A stretch of 64,000 nucleotides of DNA from Tridacna crocea (lineage: Eukaryota > Mollusca > Bivalvia > Cardiida > Cardiidae), in NCBI GenBank assembly GCA_943736015.1, contig OX031065.1, forward strand, positions 27,790,427-27,854,426, in the 5' to 3' direction. The stretch's first letter is position 1; the number at the start of each line of letters is the position of its first letter. Shown here one piece after another: positions 51,616 to 61,515 of this stretch. A program made the translations under genes and the position numbers. The notes beneath the pieces are model-generated. The model had not been told where the DNA came from. It did not search any database and saw only the letters and a program-made list of their open reading frames with translations.

Positions 51616-52858
51616 AAACATTAAGTTCGATATGAAAAGAGAAAATCATTCTCAATAATATTGGTCAAGTTAGACACTTGTGCATCTTATTTTATGATTA
51701 TGAAATTGATCTAAACACAACAGGCTTTAAGACACTATAGAATGGAGTGTATTTCTTTTTGAACAGAATTTATCAAATTATTGTATTCCTACAAAATGAC
51801 TGACATGGTTCTGATACAATTATTACAAAATGGGTTGTAAGAACATTATAACAATTCGGGTGGACATTTACAACCCATTTTGTAACATAACTCTGTTTTG
51901 TAACAATTTATTACAATTTGGGTAGACAGTTACAACCCGTTTTGTAACAAAACCCCGTTTTGTAACAATTTATTACAAAACGGGTTGGGAGAACATTATT
52001 ACAATTCGGGTAGACAGTTACAACCCGTTTTGTAATAAAAACCCGAATTGTAATAAAACATTAAGTTTGCAATGAAAAGAGAAAATCTATATTTCTAAAT
52101 AGAATTGGGCAAGTTATAAACTTATACATATTATTTTACCATTATGAAATTGATCTAAATACATCAGTCTTCAAGACACTGATAGATGGGAGTATATTTT
52201 TTCAACAGATTTTATCAAATTATTTAATGGAAAAAGTTGACTAACATGATGGAGATACAATTATTACAAAGCAGGTTGGGAGAACATTATTTCTATTCGG
52301 TTTGACAGTTACAACCCATTTTGGAATAAAAACCCTGAATTGTAATAAAACATTAAGATCGCAATAAAAAGAGAAAATATATCATTCTCAATAGAATTGG
52401 TCAAGTTATACACTTGATTTTCTTATTTTATGATTATGAAATTGATCTAAACACAACAGGCTTTAAGGCACTATAGAATGGAGTGTATCTCTTTTTGAAC
52501 AGAATTTATCAAATTATTGTATTCAACCAAAATAACTAACATGGTGCTGATACAATTATTACAAAACGGATTGGGAGAACATTATAACAATTCAGGTAGA
52601 CAGTTACAACCTGTTTTGTAACATAACCCTGTTTTGTAACAATTTATTACAAAACGGGTTGCCAGAACATCATTACAATTCGGGTAGACAGTTACAACCC
52701 GTTTTGTAACAAAACCCCGTTTTGTAATAATTTATTACGAAACGGGTTGTGATAACATTATTACAATTCGGGTAGACAGTTACAACCCGTTTTGTAATAC
52801 AAGCCCGAACTGTAATGAAACGTTATGGTGATACAGTTATTACAAAACGGGCTAAAAA
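51616..52858 (+). repeat. Foldback element, second tandem-module zone
   Basis: Continues the module/spacer alternation after HINE 8, with spacer words at about 51620, 52064 and 52350. The unit at 52040-52260 (CTTCAAGACACTGATAGATGG) is the left partner of the right-arm inner end at 53290-53350. Confidence 0.85.
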
Positions 52859-53276
52859 TTAAAACCTTATTTGTAAAAAATACCCGAATTGCAATAAAAC
52901 ATTAATTGCACATTAAAAAGAAATAATCTGTCATCCCCTATAGAATTTAGCAAGTTAAACCATTTCAACCATTTCAGTTTTTTTACTTAATTCATTTATT
53001 GCATGAACACAAGATGTTATAGCGACAACAGGTATATGTTTATTTCATGATTTTTCACGTACATATAAACACATAGTAAAGAATTGCCATGGTATCCTTC
53101 TTTGTATCTGCTTTTAACACATTGATGGTCTTATTCATGCGGTATGAAAAGCGCTCTTCGGGGGACTCCAACTTGTCAAGAATATCGCATTAGCAAATTG
53201 CCGACCCTTTTGAATTACAGTAGATGTTGGTTGCACGTGTACATGTTTATCTAAAGATATTGTATAGAAAACTTTT
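52859..53276. other. Foldback element, unique centre
   Basis: About 400 bp with no module, including GCGGTATGAAAAGCGCTC and GGGGGACTCCAACTTG. It separates the arms. No frame above 60 aa. It is the only place inside the element for unique sequence. Confidence 0.7.
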
Positions 53277-54368
53277 TCCATTAAATAATTTGATAAAATC
53301 TTTTGAAAAAATATACTCCCATCTATCAGTGTCTTGAAGACTGATGTATTTAGATCAATTTCATAATGGTAAAATACAATGTATAAGTTTATAACTTGCC
53401 CAATTCTATTTAGAAAGATAGATTTTCTCTTTTCATTGCAAACTTAATGTTTTATTACAATTCGGGATTTTATTACAAAACGGGTTGTAACTGTCTACCC
53501 GAATTGTATTAATGTTCTCCCAACCCGTTTTGTAATAAATTGTTACAAAACAGGGTTTTGTTACAAAACGGGTTGTAACTGTCTACCCGAATTGTTATAA
53601 TGTTCTCGCAACCCGTTTTGTAATAAATTGTTACAAAACAGGGTTTTGTAACAAAACGGGTTGTAACTGTCTACCCGAATTGTAATATTGTTCTCCCAAC
53701 CCGTTTTGTAATAAATTGTTACAAAACAGAGTTATGTTACAAAACGGGTTGTAAATGTCCACCCGAATTGTTATAATGTTATCCCAACCCATTTTGTAAT
53801 AATTGTATCAGAACCATGTCAGTCATTTTGTTGGAATACAATAATTTGATAAATTCTGTTCAAAAAGAAATACACTCCATTCTATAGTGTCTTAAGGCCT
53901 GTTGTGTTAAGATCAATTTTATAATCGTAAAATAAAATACACAAGTGTAAAACTTCTATTCTATCGAGAATGACATATTTTCTCTTTTCATTACGAACTG
54001 TTTTATTAGAATTCGTGTTTTTGTTACAAAATGGGTTGTAATTGTCTACCCGAATTGTAAAAATGTTCTCCCAACCCATTTTGTAATAATTGTATCACCA
54101 TTATGTTAGTAATTTTGTAGCATTATATTAATTTGATTCTGATAAATTTCATAATGGTAAAATACAATGTATAAGTTTATAACTTGCCCAATTCTATTGA
54201 GAAAGATAGATTTTCTCTTTTCATTGCAAACTTAATGTTTTATTACAATTCGGGTTTTTATTACAAAACGGGTTGTAACTGTCTACCCGAATTGTAATAA
54301 TGTTCTCCCAACCCGTTTTGTAATAAATTATTACAAAACGGGTTTTTATTACAAAACGGGTTGTAACA
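53277..54368 (-). repeat. Foldback element, right inverted arm
   Basis: Inverted modules (TTACAAAACGGGTTGTAAC, CTACCCGAATTG) and inverted spacer (CTCTTTTCATTGCAAAC). It matches the left side in three blocks: 48226-48720, then the 51720-51960 type, then 52040-52260. Differences are a few per hundred bases by eye, so the arms are young or kept alike. Confidence 0.88.
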
Positions 54369-54575
54369 AAGCATGCTCGCCATTATGATAGATTTTTTTC
54401 TTTGAAATTATAGAAAACATGCTTGGCATTATGATGGATTTTTTTTCTTTGAAATTTTAGAAAACATATTCGCCACTATGATGGATTTTTTTCTTTGAAA
54501 TTTTAGAAAACAGGTTGGGTATAACAATGGATTTTGTCTTCGAAATTTTAGTAAACATGTTGGGTATGGAAGAAA
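54369..54575 (+). repeat. 46 bp minisatellite, right block
   Basis: Continues the array: GCTCGCC at 54375, then 54421 (GCTTGGC), 54469 and two decayed units to about 54560 (GTTGGGTAT). It passes into GAAGAAAATGCTGG and CATTTGGTAAAAGATG, a TTAA-A right end. Confidence 0.85.
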
Positions 54576-54693
54576 ATGCTGGTATAACAAAAACCTTTTC
54601 CTTTTACTGAATTTCAGGATCTTTCCATAGGTACGCATCATTTAGCCATTTGGTAAAAGATGACAAAGAAATATGGAATTAGTTCAGTGTTCA

Positions 54694-54881
54694 CGCTTTA
54701 CCAAACACAATGTTAGACTGGTCAAGATTTGCAGATTGCAAATCAAATTGGACTCGAAATTGATCATTAGTCCTTCAAAGGGTAGAAGGAAATGCTGGTT
54801 ACCAGCTCCTTTTCTCACAATCTTTTGGAAAGGCTTCTTTCTCAGGGGCATTAAAATTTGGGATTGTGTGGTAAAAGATTA
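54694..54881 (-). mobile_element. Decayed TTAA-A MITE
   Basis: CGCTTTACCAAACACAATG to GTGTGGTAAAAGAT. The palindrome is reduced (GAAATGCTGGTTACCAGC). Confidence 0.68.
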
Positions 54882-55180
54882 GGTTTAAACAGCAAGATAA
54901 TGAACAAGATATGCTAAAAGAGATCAATGCATTACAACTTGAAGTTATGATGATACCTCACAGAATACCACACATTGCAGACAACACAATCCGTGTGGTC
55001 TGGTTTTGGTGTCAACCTTGCATCAGTGTGACCAAAATCCTTCTTTACGATAGTAAAAAATCCAAATATTCCAATTTCAAAATTATGTTTTGGGGAATGA
55101 TATCTCCTTTTCACAGTGTAGATCCAAGATCAGACTGCACTTTGACGGCACAATGAAACTCTCATAATAAAAACGTCTCT
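54882..55180. other. Spacer with a GATCAGACTGCA-type half
   Basis: GTGTAGATCCAAGATCAGAC at 55116-55135. The rest, including an 81 aa frame, is unassigned. Confidence 0.35.
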
Positions 55181-55366
55181 GATAGGCTAGAAAACATTGT
55201 GAGAAAAGGAGAAAATGCTGAAATTTTAAAATTTCTTTTGGGAAGGACAGAAAAAATTGTGGGAAAAGGAGAAAATGCTGGTAACCTTTTCTCTCCTTTT
55301 CTCATAATGTTTTTAAGCGCCTTCTTCCTCAGGGTCATACTTACATGGGATTATTTGGTAAAGGAC
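55180..55366 (-). mobile_element. Two fused TTAA-A fragments
   Basis: A left arm (ACATTGTGAGAAAAGGAG, AATGCTG) is followed by a second internal start (GGGAAGGACAG) with its own left and right arms. End TTATTTGGTAAAGGA. Confidence 0.65.
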
Positions 55367-55744
55367 TGAATATCTTGAAATAAAGGGCATCTAGAGGGAC
55401 ATTCACAATGGAAAGCATTGACCTGTTACCACACAATCCCAACTTTTACTGAACCAGAGAAAGAAGCCTTCTGAAAACATTGTTGGAAAAGGAGAAAATG
55501 CTGATAACCAGCATTTTCTCCTTTTCCCACAATGTTTTCTTCCCTTCAAATAAGAAATTTCAAATTTTCAGACACTTTTAGTTTGTCATCTGCAAATGCT
55601 TTTGTAACATTATACACGTCTAAGTCATCATCATAATTAATTAATGAGTATCATGAATATTGATACAGCGGCATATAATGGGCGGTTAGGATGTTCCCAT
55701 AACCAACAATAATGTCTTGGTGGGACGTCCACAGAGAATTTGGC

Positions 55745-55753
55745 TATTTAAAA
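55745..55753 (+). promoter_or_regulatory. TATA-like box of the solo LTR
   Basis: TATTTAAAA, about 180 bp upstream of the AATAAA signal, within an LTR of ordinary layout. Activity is unknown. Confidence 0.55.
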
Positions 55754-55928
55754 AGGAGACGCTCTGCCGGAAAAGAGAGGAGGAGATAGATTGGTTATTG
55801 AGTTGTAGACTCGCGTCAGCGGTCTCTGTTTAGCAGGGATGACTTTCCCCGCCATGGATATTTTCTCTCGTATATTGTGGGTAGTTGCATTTACCCCTTA
55901 GAATTATAGAGAATGAATTTTTTTTGTT

Positions 55929-55934
55929 AATAAA
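55929..55934 (+). promoter_or_regulatory. Polyadenylation signal of the solo LTR
   Basis: AATAAA, in the 3' third of the LTR after a T-rich stretch. Confidence 0.6.
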
Positions 55935-56485
55935 CATTGTTCGTCACATTCAGACTCCGTTTCTTTCCTCCAAATTATAATATTCCACTATACGATCACA
56001 TTGATTTGTTCCGAGGTAGTAAAGACTGCCACTATGTTACACTTTCAATTCAGACCAGTCCAAAATTACCACACAATCCCAACTTTTAACGACCCAGAGA
56101 AAAAAAGTCCTCTGCAAACAATTGTTTTAAAAGGAGAAAATGCTGATAACCAGCATTTTCTCCTTTTAAAACAATGTTTTCTTTCCTTCCCATAAGAAAT
56201 TTCAAGTTTTCAGTCACTTTTAGTTTGTTATCTGCAAATGCTTTCAATTCAGACCAGTCTAAAATTACCACACAATCCCAACTTTTAACGAACCAGAGAA
56301 AGAAGCCTTCTGAAAACATGGTGGGAAAAGGAGAAAATGCTGATAACCAGCATTTTCTCCTTTTCCCACAATGTTTTCTTCCCTTTCCATAAGAAATTTC
56401 AAAATTTCAGTCACTTTTAGTTTGTCATCTGCAAATGCTTTCAATTCAGACCAGTCTAAAATTTTGTCATTTGGTAAAGAGTTAA

Positions 56486-56705
56486 CTCTTTACCGCACAA
56501 GAAAATTTAGACCGGTCCAAATCGAAAGCATTTGCAGACGACAAAATAAATGCGATTGAAAAGTTGAAATTTGGTTTGGGAAGGGTAGAAAACATTGTAG
56601 GAAAAGGAGAAAATGCTGGTTACCAGCATTTTCTCCTTTTCCAACAATGTTTTAAAAAGGCTTCTTTCTCAGGGTCATTAAAAGTCGGGATTGTGTGGTA
56701 AACAG
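56486..56705 (-). mobile_element. TTAA-A MITE (220 bp), shares TTAA with the trimer
   Basis: TTAA 56482-56485 on the left, TTCA on the right. CTCTTTACCGCACAAG to GTGTGGTAAACAG. Palindrome arms perfect except ACATTGTAGG / CCAACAATG. Confidence 0.9.
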
Positions 56706-56921
56706 TTCAGGAAGGGAGCTTTAGGAAAGAGCTTGAGTATACTTGAAGTTGTCAATTAATGTAGTTTACAAAGTGTGCCAGACAATTTATGAAACTTGGC
56801 TAAGCTGCCTAAAGTACATTCATTATTTTATGATTCACAATATAAAATGAAGCCAAAAAACAATGTCAATTTTTAAACAGATTTAAACAGATTGATTGAA
56901 TATTGTTTCACAGTCTACAGT
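56706..56921. other. Unassigned spacer
   Basis: AT-rich, nothing recognised. Confidence 0.3.
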
Positions 56922-56925
56922 TTAA

Positions 56926-57093
56926 CTCTTTACCACACGAGTAGCTCAAAAATTGGAAATCGATTTGGAAGGGTAGAAAACATTGTGGCAAAAGGAGAAA
57001 ATGCTGGTTACCAGCACTTTCTCCTTTTCCCACAATGTTTTCGAAGGCTTTCTTTCTCAGGGTTGTTAAAAGTCCGGATTGTGTGGAAAAGAG
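56926..57093 (-). mobile_element. TTAA-A MITE, 168 bp deletion form
   Basis: TTAA at 56922-56925 and 57094-57097. CTCTTTACCACACGA joins directly to GTAGCTCAAAAATTGG, losing about 55 bases between the left end and the palindrome. Palindrome arms intact. Confidence 0.9.
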
Positions 57094-57179
57094 TTAAGTT
57101 GTTTTAGTTAAAGGCCCATTGCACAGTGGCAGTTCTTTAATTTACATGTGTGTCCTTGTATACAGCTTCAAAGTGTTTG

Positions 57180-57467
57180 CAAGGGCAGATCCAGAGGGGG
57201 GAACAGGAGGTCCGGACACCCCCCCCCCCCCCGGAATTTTGGCAAAAATGTGGTTATTGAGACTGCTTTGATACTGCACAGCATTTACGTAAAATATAGT
57301 CATAAGTTTAAAAAGGGTTCAAAATGTGGAGACCTCGTCATGGTTAGAACTTTTCTTGTAAACGGCTTACATCCACTGAAATCTGGAAATCAAAGTATCA
57401 TCATGTAATAAAACGAGTGCGTTTTCGGTGGGAACCCCCCTGAGAAAGATATCTGGATCCGTGCCTG
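57180..57467. mobile_element. 288 bp G/C-tract element with 5 bp target duplication
   Basis: Ends CAAGGGCAGATCCAGAGG and, inverted, CAGGCACGGATCCAGATA. A G run lies inside the left end, and C runs at 57219-57232 and 57435-57440. GTTTG flanks both sides (57175-57179, 57468-57472). Same architecture and duplication length as 36564-36734 but a different terminal sequence. Confidence 0.8.
57219..57232 (+). repeat. C14 homopolymer
   Basis: Fourteen consecutive C within the G/C-tract element; probably length-variable. Confidence 0.9.
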
Positions 57468-57472
57468 GTTTG

Positions 57473-57781
57473 ATTCATAGTGGGAGCAAAGTAGAAGTAC
57501 AATAACGGCAAGACAGGATTGTGACCAGTGCAGCAAAATGGTAATTGAAATGTTTGGTAAGCTTACTGGAAATGCACAAGTCCCTTGATGTTGGTCCTTC
57601 TTAGGCAATTCGGAAGATTTTGGAGAAGCCCCATGATTGCCCTAAGTTCAGTGGGATTAACTACCCAGTGGAATGGGAGCTTTATGAATTCATGATCCAA
57701 AAAGAAAAAAAAAACTCATAAATGTGTTCTTGCAACTGTTGAACCCACTAACACATCATAAGGAGGCATGGTAAAATGAAA
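57473..57781. other. Unassigned spacer
   Basis: No recognised repeat; ends at HINE 9. Confidence 0.3.
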
Positions 57782-59415
57782 CAAGATGGCCATTGGCCCT
57801 GGAGCGCTCACCTTAGGCTATAGCTTATGAGTGAAATTCAATTCTTTGAACAACTTTGGTAAAACTTCACCCAAGGAACATCCCTGCCAAGTTTCATCAA
57901 GATTGGCCCATAGGGTTAGGAGAAGATGTTCAAAGAAATTGTTGACGGACGACAGGTGACAGCCGCCAGACATAGGGCTGCTCACATATTATCAAAGCTC
58001 TCCAGCTTCCAGTTTCAAAGAAAAAATTTTAAATTTTCTTTCTTTGTCCTATGTTCGAACTTGTGGTCCCCGTGGCTGGATCAATTTTAACCAAAGCAGC
58101 ATTCTTGGAACATACTTGGTAGAGATCCAGTCAAAGATGCTACATACCAAATATGAAAGCTCTACATCTTCCCGTTTAAGAGGAAAAGAAATTAAAAATT
58201 TTCCTTCTTTGTTCCTATGTTCCAACCTATGACCTCCGGGGCATGGCCAGTTTTGACCCCAGGGGCATAATTTGAACAAACTTGGTAGAGGTCCACTAGA
58301 AGATTCTGCACACCAAATATCAAAGTTCTGCACCTTCAAGTTTCAGAGGAGAAGATTTGTAAAGTTGTCCTTCTTTGTTGCTATGTTCCGAACCTGTGAC
58401 CTCCCCCCCCGCATTATATAAATGAATACGGTAGAGGTCCACTAGGAATTGCTACATGCCAAATATCAAAGCTCTACGCCATGTAGTTTCAGAGGAGAAG
58501 AATTTTAAAGTTTTCCTTCTTTGTTCCTATGCTCAAACTAGTGATCCCCGGGGTGGGGCCAATTTTGACCCCAGGGACATCATTTGTACAAACTAGGTAG
58601 AGGTCCACTAGGAGATGCAACAGACCAAATATCAAGGCTTTACTCTTTCTAGTTTCTGAGGAAAGGAATTTTAAAGTTTTCCTTCTTCGTTCCTTTGCTC
58701 AAATTTGTGACCCCTGGGGTGGAGCCAGTTTTGACCCCATGGGCATAATTTGAACAAACTTGGTAGAGGTCAACTAAGAGATGCTACATACCAAAATCAA
58801 AGCTCTACACCTTCAAATTTCAGAGATGATTTTTAAAGTTTTCCTTCTTTATTCTTATGCCCGAACTTGTGACCCCCGCAGTGGCGCCAGTTTTGAACCC
58901 AGGGGCATACTTTGAACAAACTCGATAGATGTCCACTAGGAGATGCTACATACCAAATATCAAAGCTCTACGCCTTCAAGTTTCAGAGCAGAAGATTTTT
59001 AAAGTTTTCCTTCTTTATTCCTATGCTCAAACTTGTTATACCCCGGGGTGAGGCCAGTTTTGACCCTAGGGGAAGAATTTGAACAAACTTTTTAGAGGTC
59101 CATTAGGAGATGCTTCATACCAAATATCAAAGCTCTACACCTTCTAGTTTCAGAGGAGAAGATTTTCAAAGTTTTCAGGTTTTTTTTTTTTCTTTTTGTT
59201 GCCATTTCAACCAGCCTCAGTTATGGGTGGAATTAAATTCTTTGAACAATTTTGGTAGAGCTTCACTCAAGAAACATTCCTGCCAAGTTTCATGAAGACT
59301 GGCCCAGTGGTTTAGGAGAAGAAGATGTTTAAAGAAATTGTTGACGGACAATGGACGACAGACATAGGGCGATCACAATAGCTCACCTTTAGCACTTTGT
59401 GCTAAGGTGAGCTAA
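57782..59415 (+). mobile_element. HINE-like rolling-circle element 9
   Basis: Head CAAGATGGCCATTGGCCC; head motif GCTCACCTTAG and tail CTAAGGTGAGC are complementary, both differing from the CTGAG/CTCAG of HINEs 2 and 3. The end hairpin (59380-59413) reads AGCTCACCTTTAGCAC-TT-TGTGCTAAGGTGAGCT, again with matched changes. The GACGGACAATGGACGACAG block lies before it. Interior units of about 166 bp. A-A insertion without duplication. Confidence 0.85.
58020..59165. repeat. About 166 bp tandem repeat inside HINE 9
   Basis: GAGGTCCACTAG-type words occur at about 58124, 58290, 58436, 58602, 58768, 58930 and 59098, spacing 146-168. Units contain TTTTCCTTCTTTGTTCCTATG and CCAAATATCAAAGCTCTAC (shown in parts). 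Confidence 0.85.
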
Positions 59416-59497
59416 AAATAGTGGAAAAAAAATGCTATGCAATTTCTCAACACTGTTTTGAAACCAGCTATATTTGATAGGGTTTTGGTTGTATTAA

Positions 59498-59718
59498 CCC
59501 ATTGCCACACAATCCCTACTTTTGACGACCCTGCGAAAGAATCCTTTAGAAAACATTGTGGGAAAAGGAGAAAATGCTGATCAGCAGCATTTTCTCTTTT
59601 TCCCACAATGTTTTCTACCCTTCACAAAACAAATTTCAAATTTTCTGTCACTATTATTTTGTCGTCTGTGAATGCTTTCGATTTGGATACACCTAAAATT
59701 TTGTTGTTTGCCAATGAG
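59498..59718 (+). mobile_element. Complete TTAA-A MITE (221 bp)
   Basis: TTAA at 59494-59497 and 59719-59722. CCCATTGCCACACAATCCC to TTGTTTGCCAATGAG. Core GCTGATCAGCAGC. Confidence 0.92.
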
Positions 59719-59722
59719 TTAA

Positions 59723-60805
59723 ACATTATACAAGCAAAGATTTCAAAGAAATGAGACTAATAATGTGTGCTTTGTTGGCTTAGCGATATTAAGATATTGA
59801 ATGGCTGCTTTTCCTAAACAGTTTACTAGATTTTCTTCTCTTCAATCCCTTGATGAATCAGATAATCTTAACAAACTTTAAAAGAATTTGATCAACACTG
59901 TGGACTTCACTGCGCAATCAGCATATCTGGCAAAAATACACACTGTGCAGATTCAAGATCAGGCTGCATGTTCTTTGCAATCTGACCTAGTACAGATAAC
60001 TGTCCCCAAAGGCAATGTTTCTTTTTGACTGGTTGCCTCTTGTTCAGAGAGTATCCAGACAAAACCAGCTGAAAGTTTCGCACAGATTTTGTGCGCAAGT
60101 TTGAACTCTCATAATTTCGCAAATAGCGGACAAAACTAGGATTTAAACATACCTGTTGCTTCTTTATTTAATAATCCTGCATTTGAAATAAAACCATTTT
60201 CAATTTAAATGCTTATTATGAGAGAAAACCGTGCATTTCATCTGTTACTCAAGTTGTTAACATTTCCGAAAACACTCAAAATGGCCACCTTGCACGATAA
60301 ATTTCGTCAGTATTTTTGCCTTTGTTCATGTTGGTAACTTTAGTTGCATTTCACAGCAATACAGATTAAACTGATGAAACAGAAAGGCAGTATAGTGCTC
60401 TACCTTTTCTACCGGAAAATTTACTATGGACTTGAGGGGTACGGTGCACAATAAATGTCGAAATATGAAAAAAAAATCACTGTAGCATCTCATTATTGAG
60501 ACTACAGTCTGACCTTGATCTACACTATCCATAAACTCAAGTAAAGCTTGGTTTGGAACTTCAAAAGGGTTAGGTATGTTCTATTGTCTACAGAACAGGT
60601 AGGAAAACCATTCTCTTTGAAAGTACACTGATGAGGAATTCATGTCAGAGGTATTTAAGTTATGTGTTTTAACTTTGTAACCTGCACTTAACTACACTAA
60701 AGAATGTGAGAGAGATAAAAAGCCATATTATTTTCATCAAGACCTAATTACCTATTTGTATTCACAAACATAACAAAAACCTACACCAAGTCCTTTCTGA
60801 GGTAC
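59723..60805. other. Low-repeat stretch with hairpin-family remnants
   Basis: 59938-59995 (GCAGATTCAAGATCAGGC, TTTGCAATCTGACC) and 60500-60530 (GTCTGACCTTGATCTACAC) belong to the dispersed hairpin family. An ATGGCCACCTTG word at 60280 starts only an 18-codon frame. No gene recognised. Confidence 0.35.
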
Positions 60806-60809
60806 TTAA

Positions 60810-61008
60810 CTCATCACAAAACGACAATTTTAGGCCGGTCCAAATAGAAAAGTATTTGCACACAACAAAATAAAAGTGACTGAAAATTTTAATTTTTTTT
60901 TGTGAAGAGTAGAAAACATTGGTTACCAGCATTTTCTCCTTTTCCCACAATGTTTTCTAAATGCTTCTTCCTCAGGGTCGTCAAAAGCAGTGTTTGTTTG
61001 GTACAGGG
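60810..61008 (-). mobile_element. TTAA-A MITE lacking the left palindrome arm, chained
   Basis: TTAA at 60806-60809 and 61009-61012. CTCATCACAAAACGAC to TTTGGTACAGGG; the centre jumps from GAAAACATTGG to TTACCAGCATTTTC. Confidence 0.88.
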
Positions 61009-61012
61009 TTAA

Positions 61013-61237
61013 ACCTTCATTGAAACAATCCTGAATTTCAACCACCTTGAGGCACAAGGCTTTTGAAAACATTTTGGAAATTGAGAAAATGCTGGTAGCA
61101 TTTTCTCCTTTTCCCACAAAGTTCTCTTTTCAATGAAAGAAAAATATTATGTTTTAAGTAACTAAGTAACATTAAATTTGTCAAATGCAAATGTTTTCAA
61201 TTTGCACAAAGCTAGAATTTTGTCATTCAGTCAAGAG
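61013..61237 (+). mobile_element. TTAA-A MITE, chained, decayed
   Basis: Starts at shared TTAA 61009-61012 (ACCTTCATTGAAACAATCC); core GCTGGTAGC; end CATTCAGTCAAGAG. Confidence 0.72.
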
Positions 61238-61241
61238 CTAA

Positions 61242-61511
61242 CCCTTTACCAATCAATCCCTGGTTTTTACAACCATGAGATAGAGGTCTTTTGAAAATGT
61301 TGTGGGAAAAGGAGAAAATGCTCAGGTTACCAGCATTTTCTTCTTTTCCAACAATGTTTTCTACCCTGTCAGACATATTTCATCATTTAAGTCTCACTCA
61401 ATTTATTGATAGCTCATAGACAACTGCCCCCCCCCCCCCCCCCCCTTCAATTTATCATCTGCAAATACTTTGAATTTTGACAAATCTACAATTTTGTTGT
61501 CTGTTGAAGGG
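61242..61511 (+). mobile_element. TTAA-A MITE with a C19 tract, chained
   Basis: Follows CTAA at 61238-61241. CCCTTTACCAATCAATCCC to GTCTGTTGAAGGG, TTAA 61512-61515. About 45 extra bases, including 19 consecutive C (61427-61445), sit between TTTAATTT-like and TCATCTGC words. Confidence 0.82.
61427..61445 (+). repeat. C19 homopolymer
   Basis: Nineteen C in a row inside a MITE; a likely sequencing and replication slippage site. Confidence 0.92.
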
Positions 61512-61515
61512 TTAA

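Larger units (their letters stand above)
48226..54368. mobile_element. 6.1 kb foldback element of TTACAAAACGGGTTG modules
   Basis: The element starts TGTTACAACCCG and ends CGGGTTGTAACA, flanked by AAGCAT at 48220-48225 and 54369-54374. Taking it out restores a normal minisatellite unit (TTTTAGAAAGCATGCTCGCC). The right arm (about 53277-54368) is the inverted counterpart of left-arm sequence over at least 1.09 kb; mirrored 65 aa frames at 48515 (+) and 53882 (-) show this. The left side is expanded to about 4.6 kb by tandem modules and contains HINE 8. No transposase frame. The type is unclear: long inverted, internally tandem termini resemble FB, Galileo or TU-type foldback elements. A 6 bp duplication with long inverted ends also occurs in Maverick/Polinton, but no Polinton gene is present. 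Confidence 0.85.
55603..56041 (+). mobile_element. Solo LTR (439 bp) inserted in a MITE
   Basis: Starts TGTAACATTATAC and ends ACTATGTTACA (terminal TGTAAC/GTTACA), flanked by CTTT at 55599-55602 and 56042-56045. The MITE reads GCTTTCAATTCAGACC without the insert. A TATA-like TATTTAAAA lies at 55745-55753 and a polyadenylation signal AATAAA at 55929-55934, in the expected LTR order. No internal retroelement sequence remains, so it arose by recombination between two LTRs. A 4 bp duplication fits Ty3/gypsy-like or related integrases. Confidence 0.88.
55425..56481 (+). repeat. Tandem trimer of TTAA-A MITE (about 195-199 bp units)
   Basis: TACCACACAATCCCAACTTTT starts near 55428, 56067 and 56266 (199 bp apart for the last two; 193-195 bp for the first two without the LTR). 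Each unit ends GACCAGTCTAAAATT and the next begins immediately, so the junction deletes one terminus and the TTAA. The third unit has a normal end (TCATTTGGTAAAGAG) and TTAA 56482-56485. The first unit is split by a solo LTR. Confidence 0.88.

Noticed and set aside
48226..54368. Polinton/Maverick giant transposon
   Set aside because: The 6 bp duplication and long inverted ends fit, but there is no polymerase, integrase, ATPase or capsid frame and the ends are TG...CA, not AG...CT.
48226..54368. LTR retrotransposon because of TG...CA ends
   Set aside because: The terminal repeats are inverted, not direct, and no retroelement genes or priming sites are seen.
60280..60336. Start codon in good context (AAAATGGCC)
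   Set aside because: The frame closes after 18 codons and no donor site is evident.
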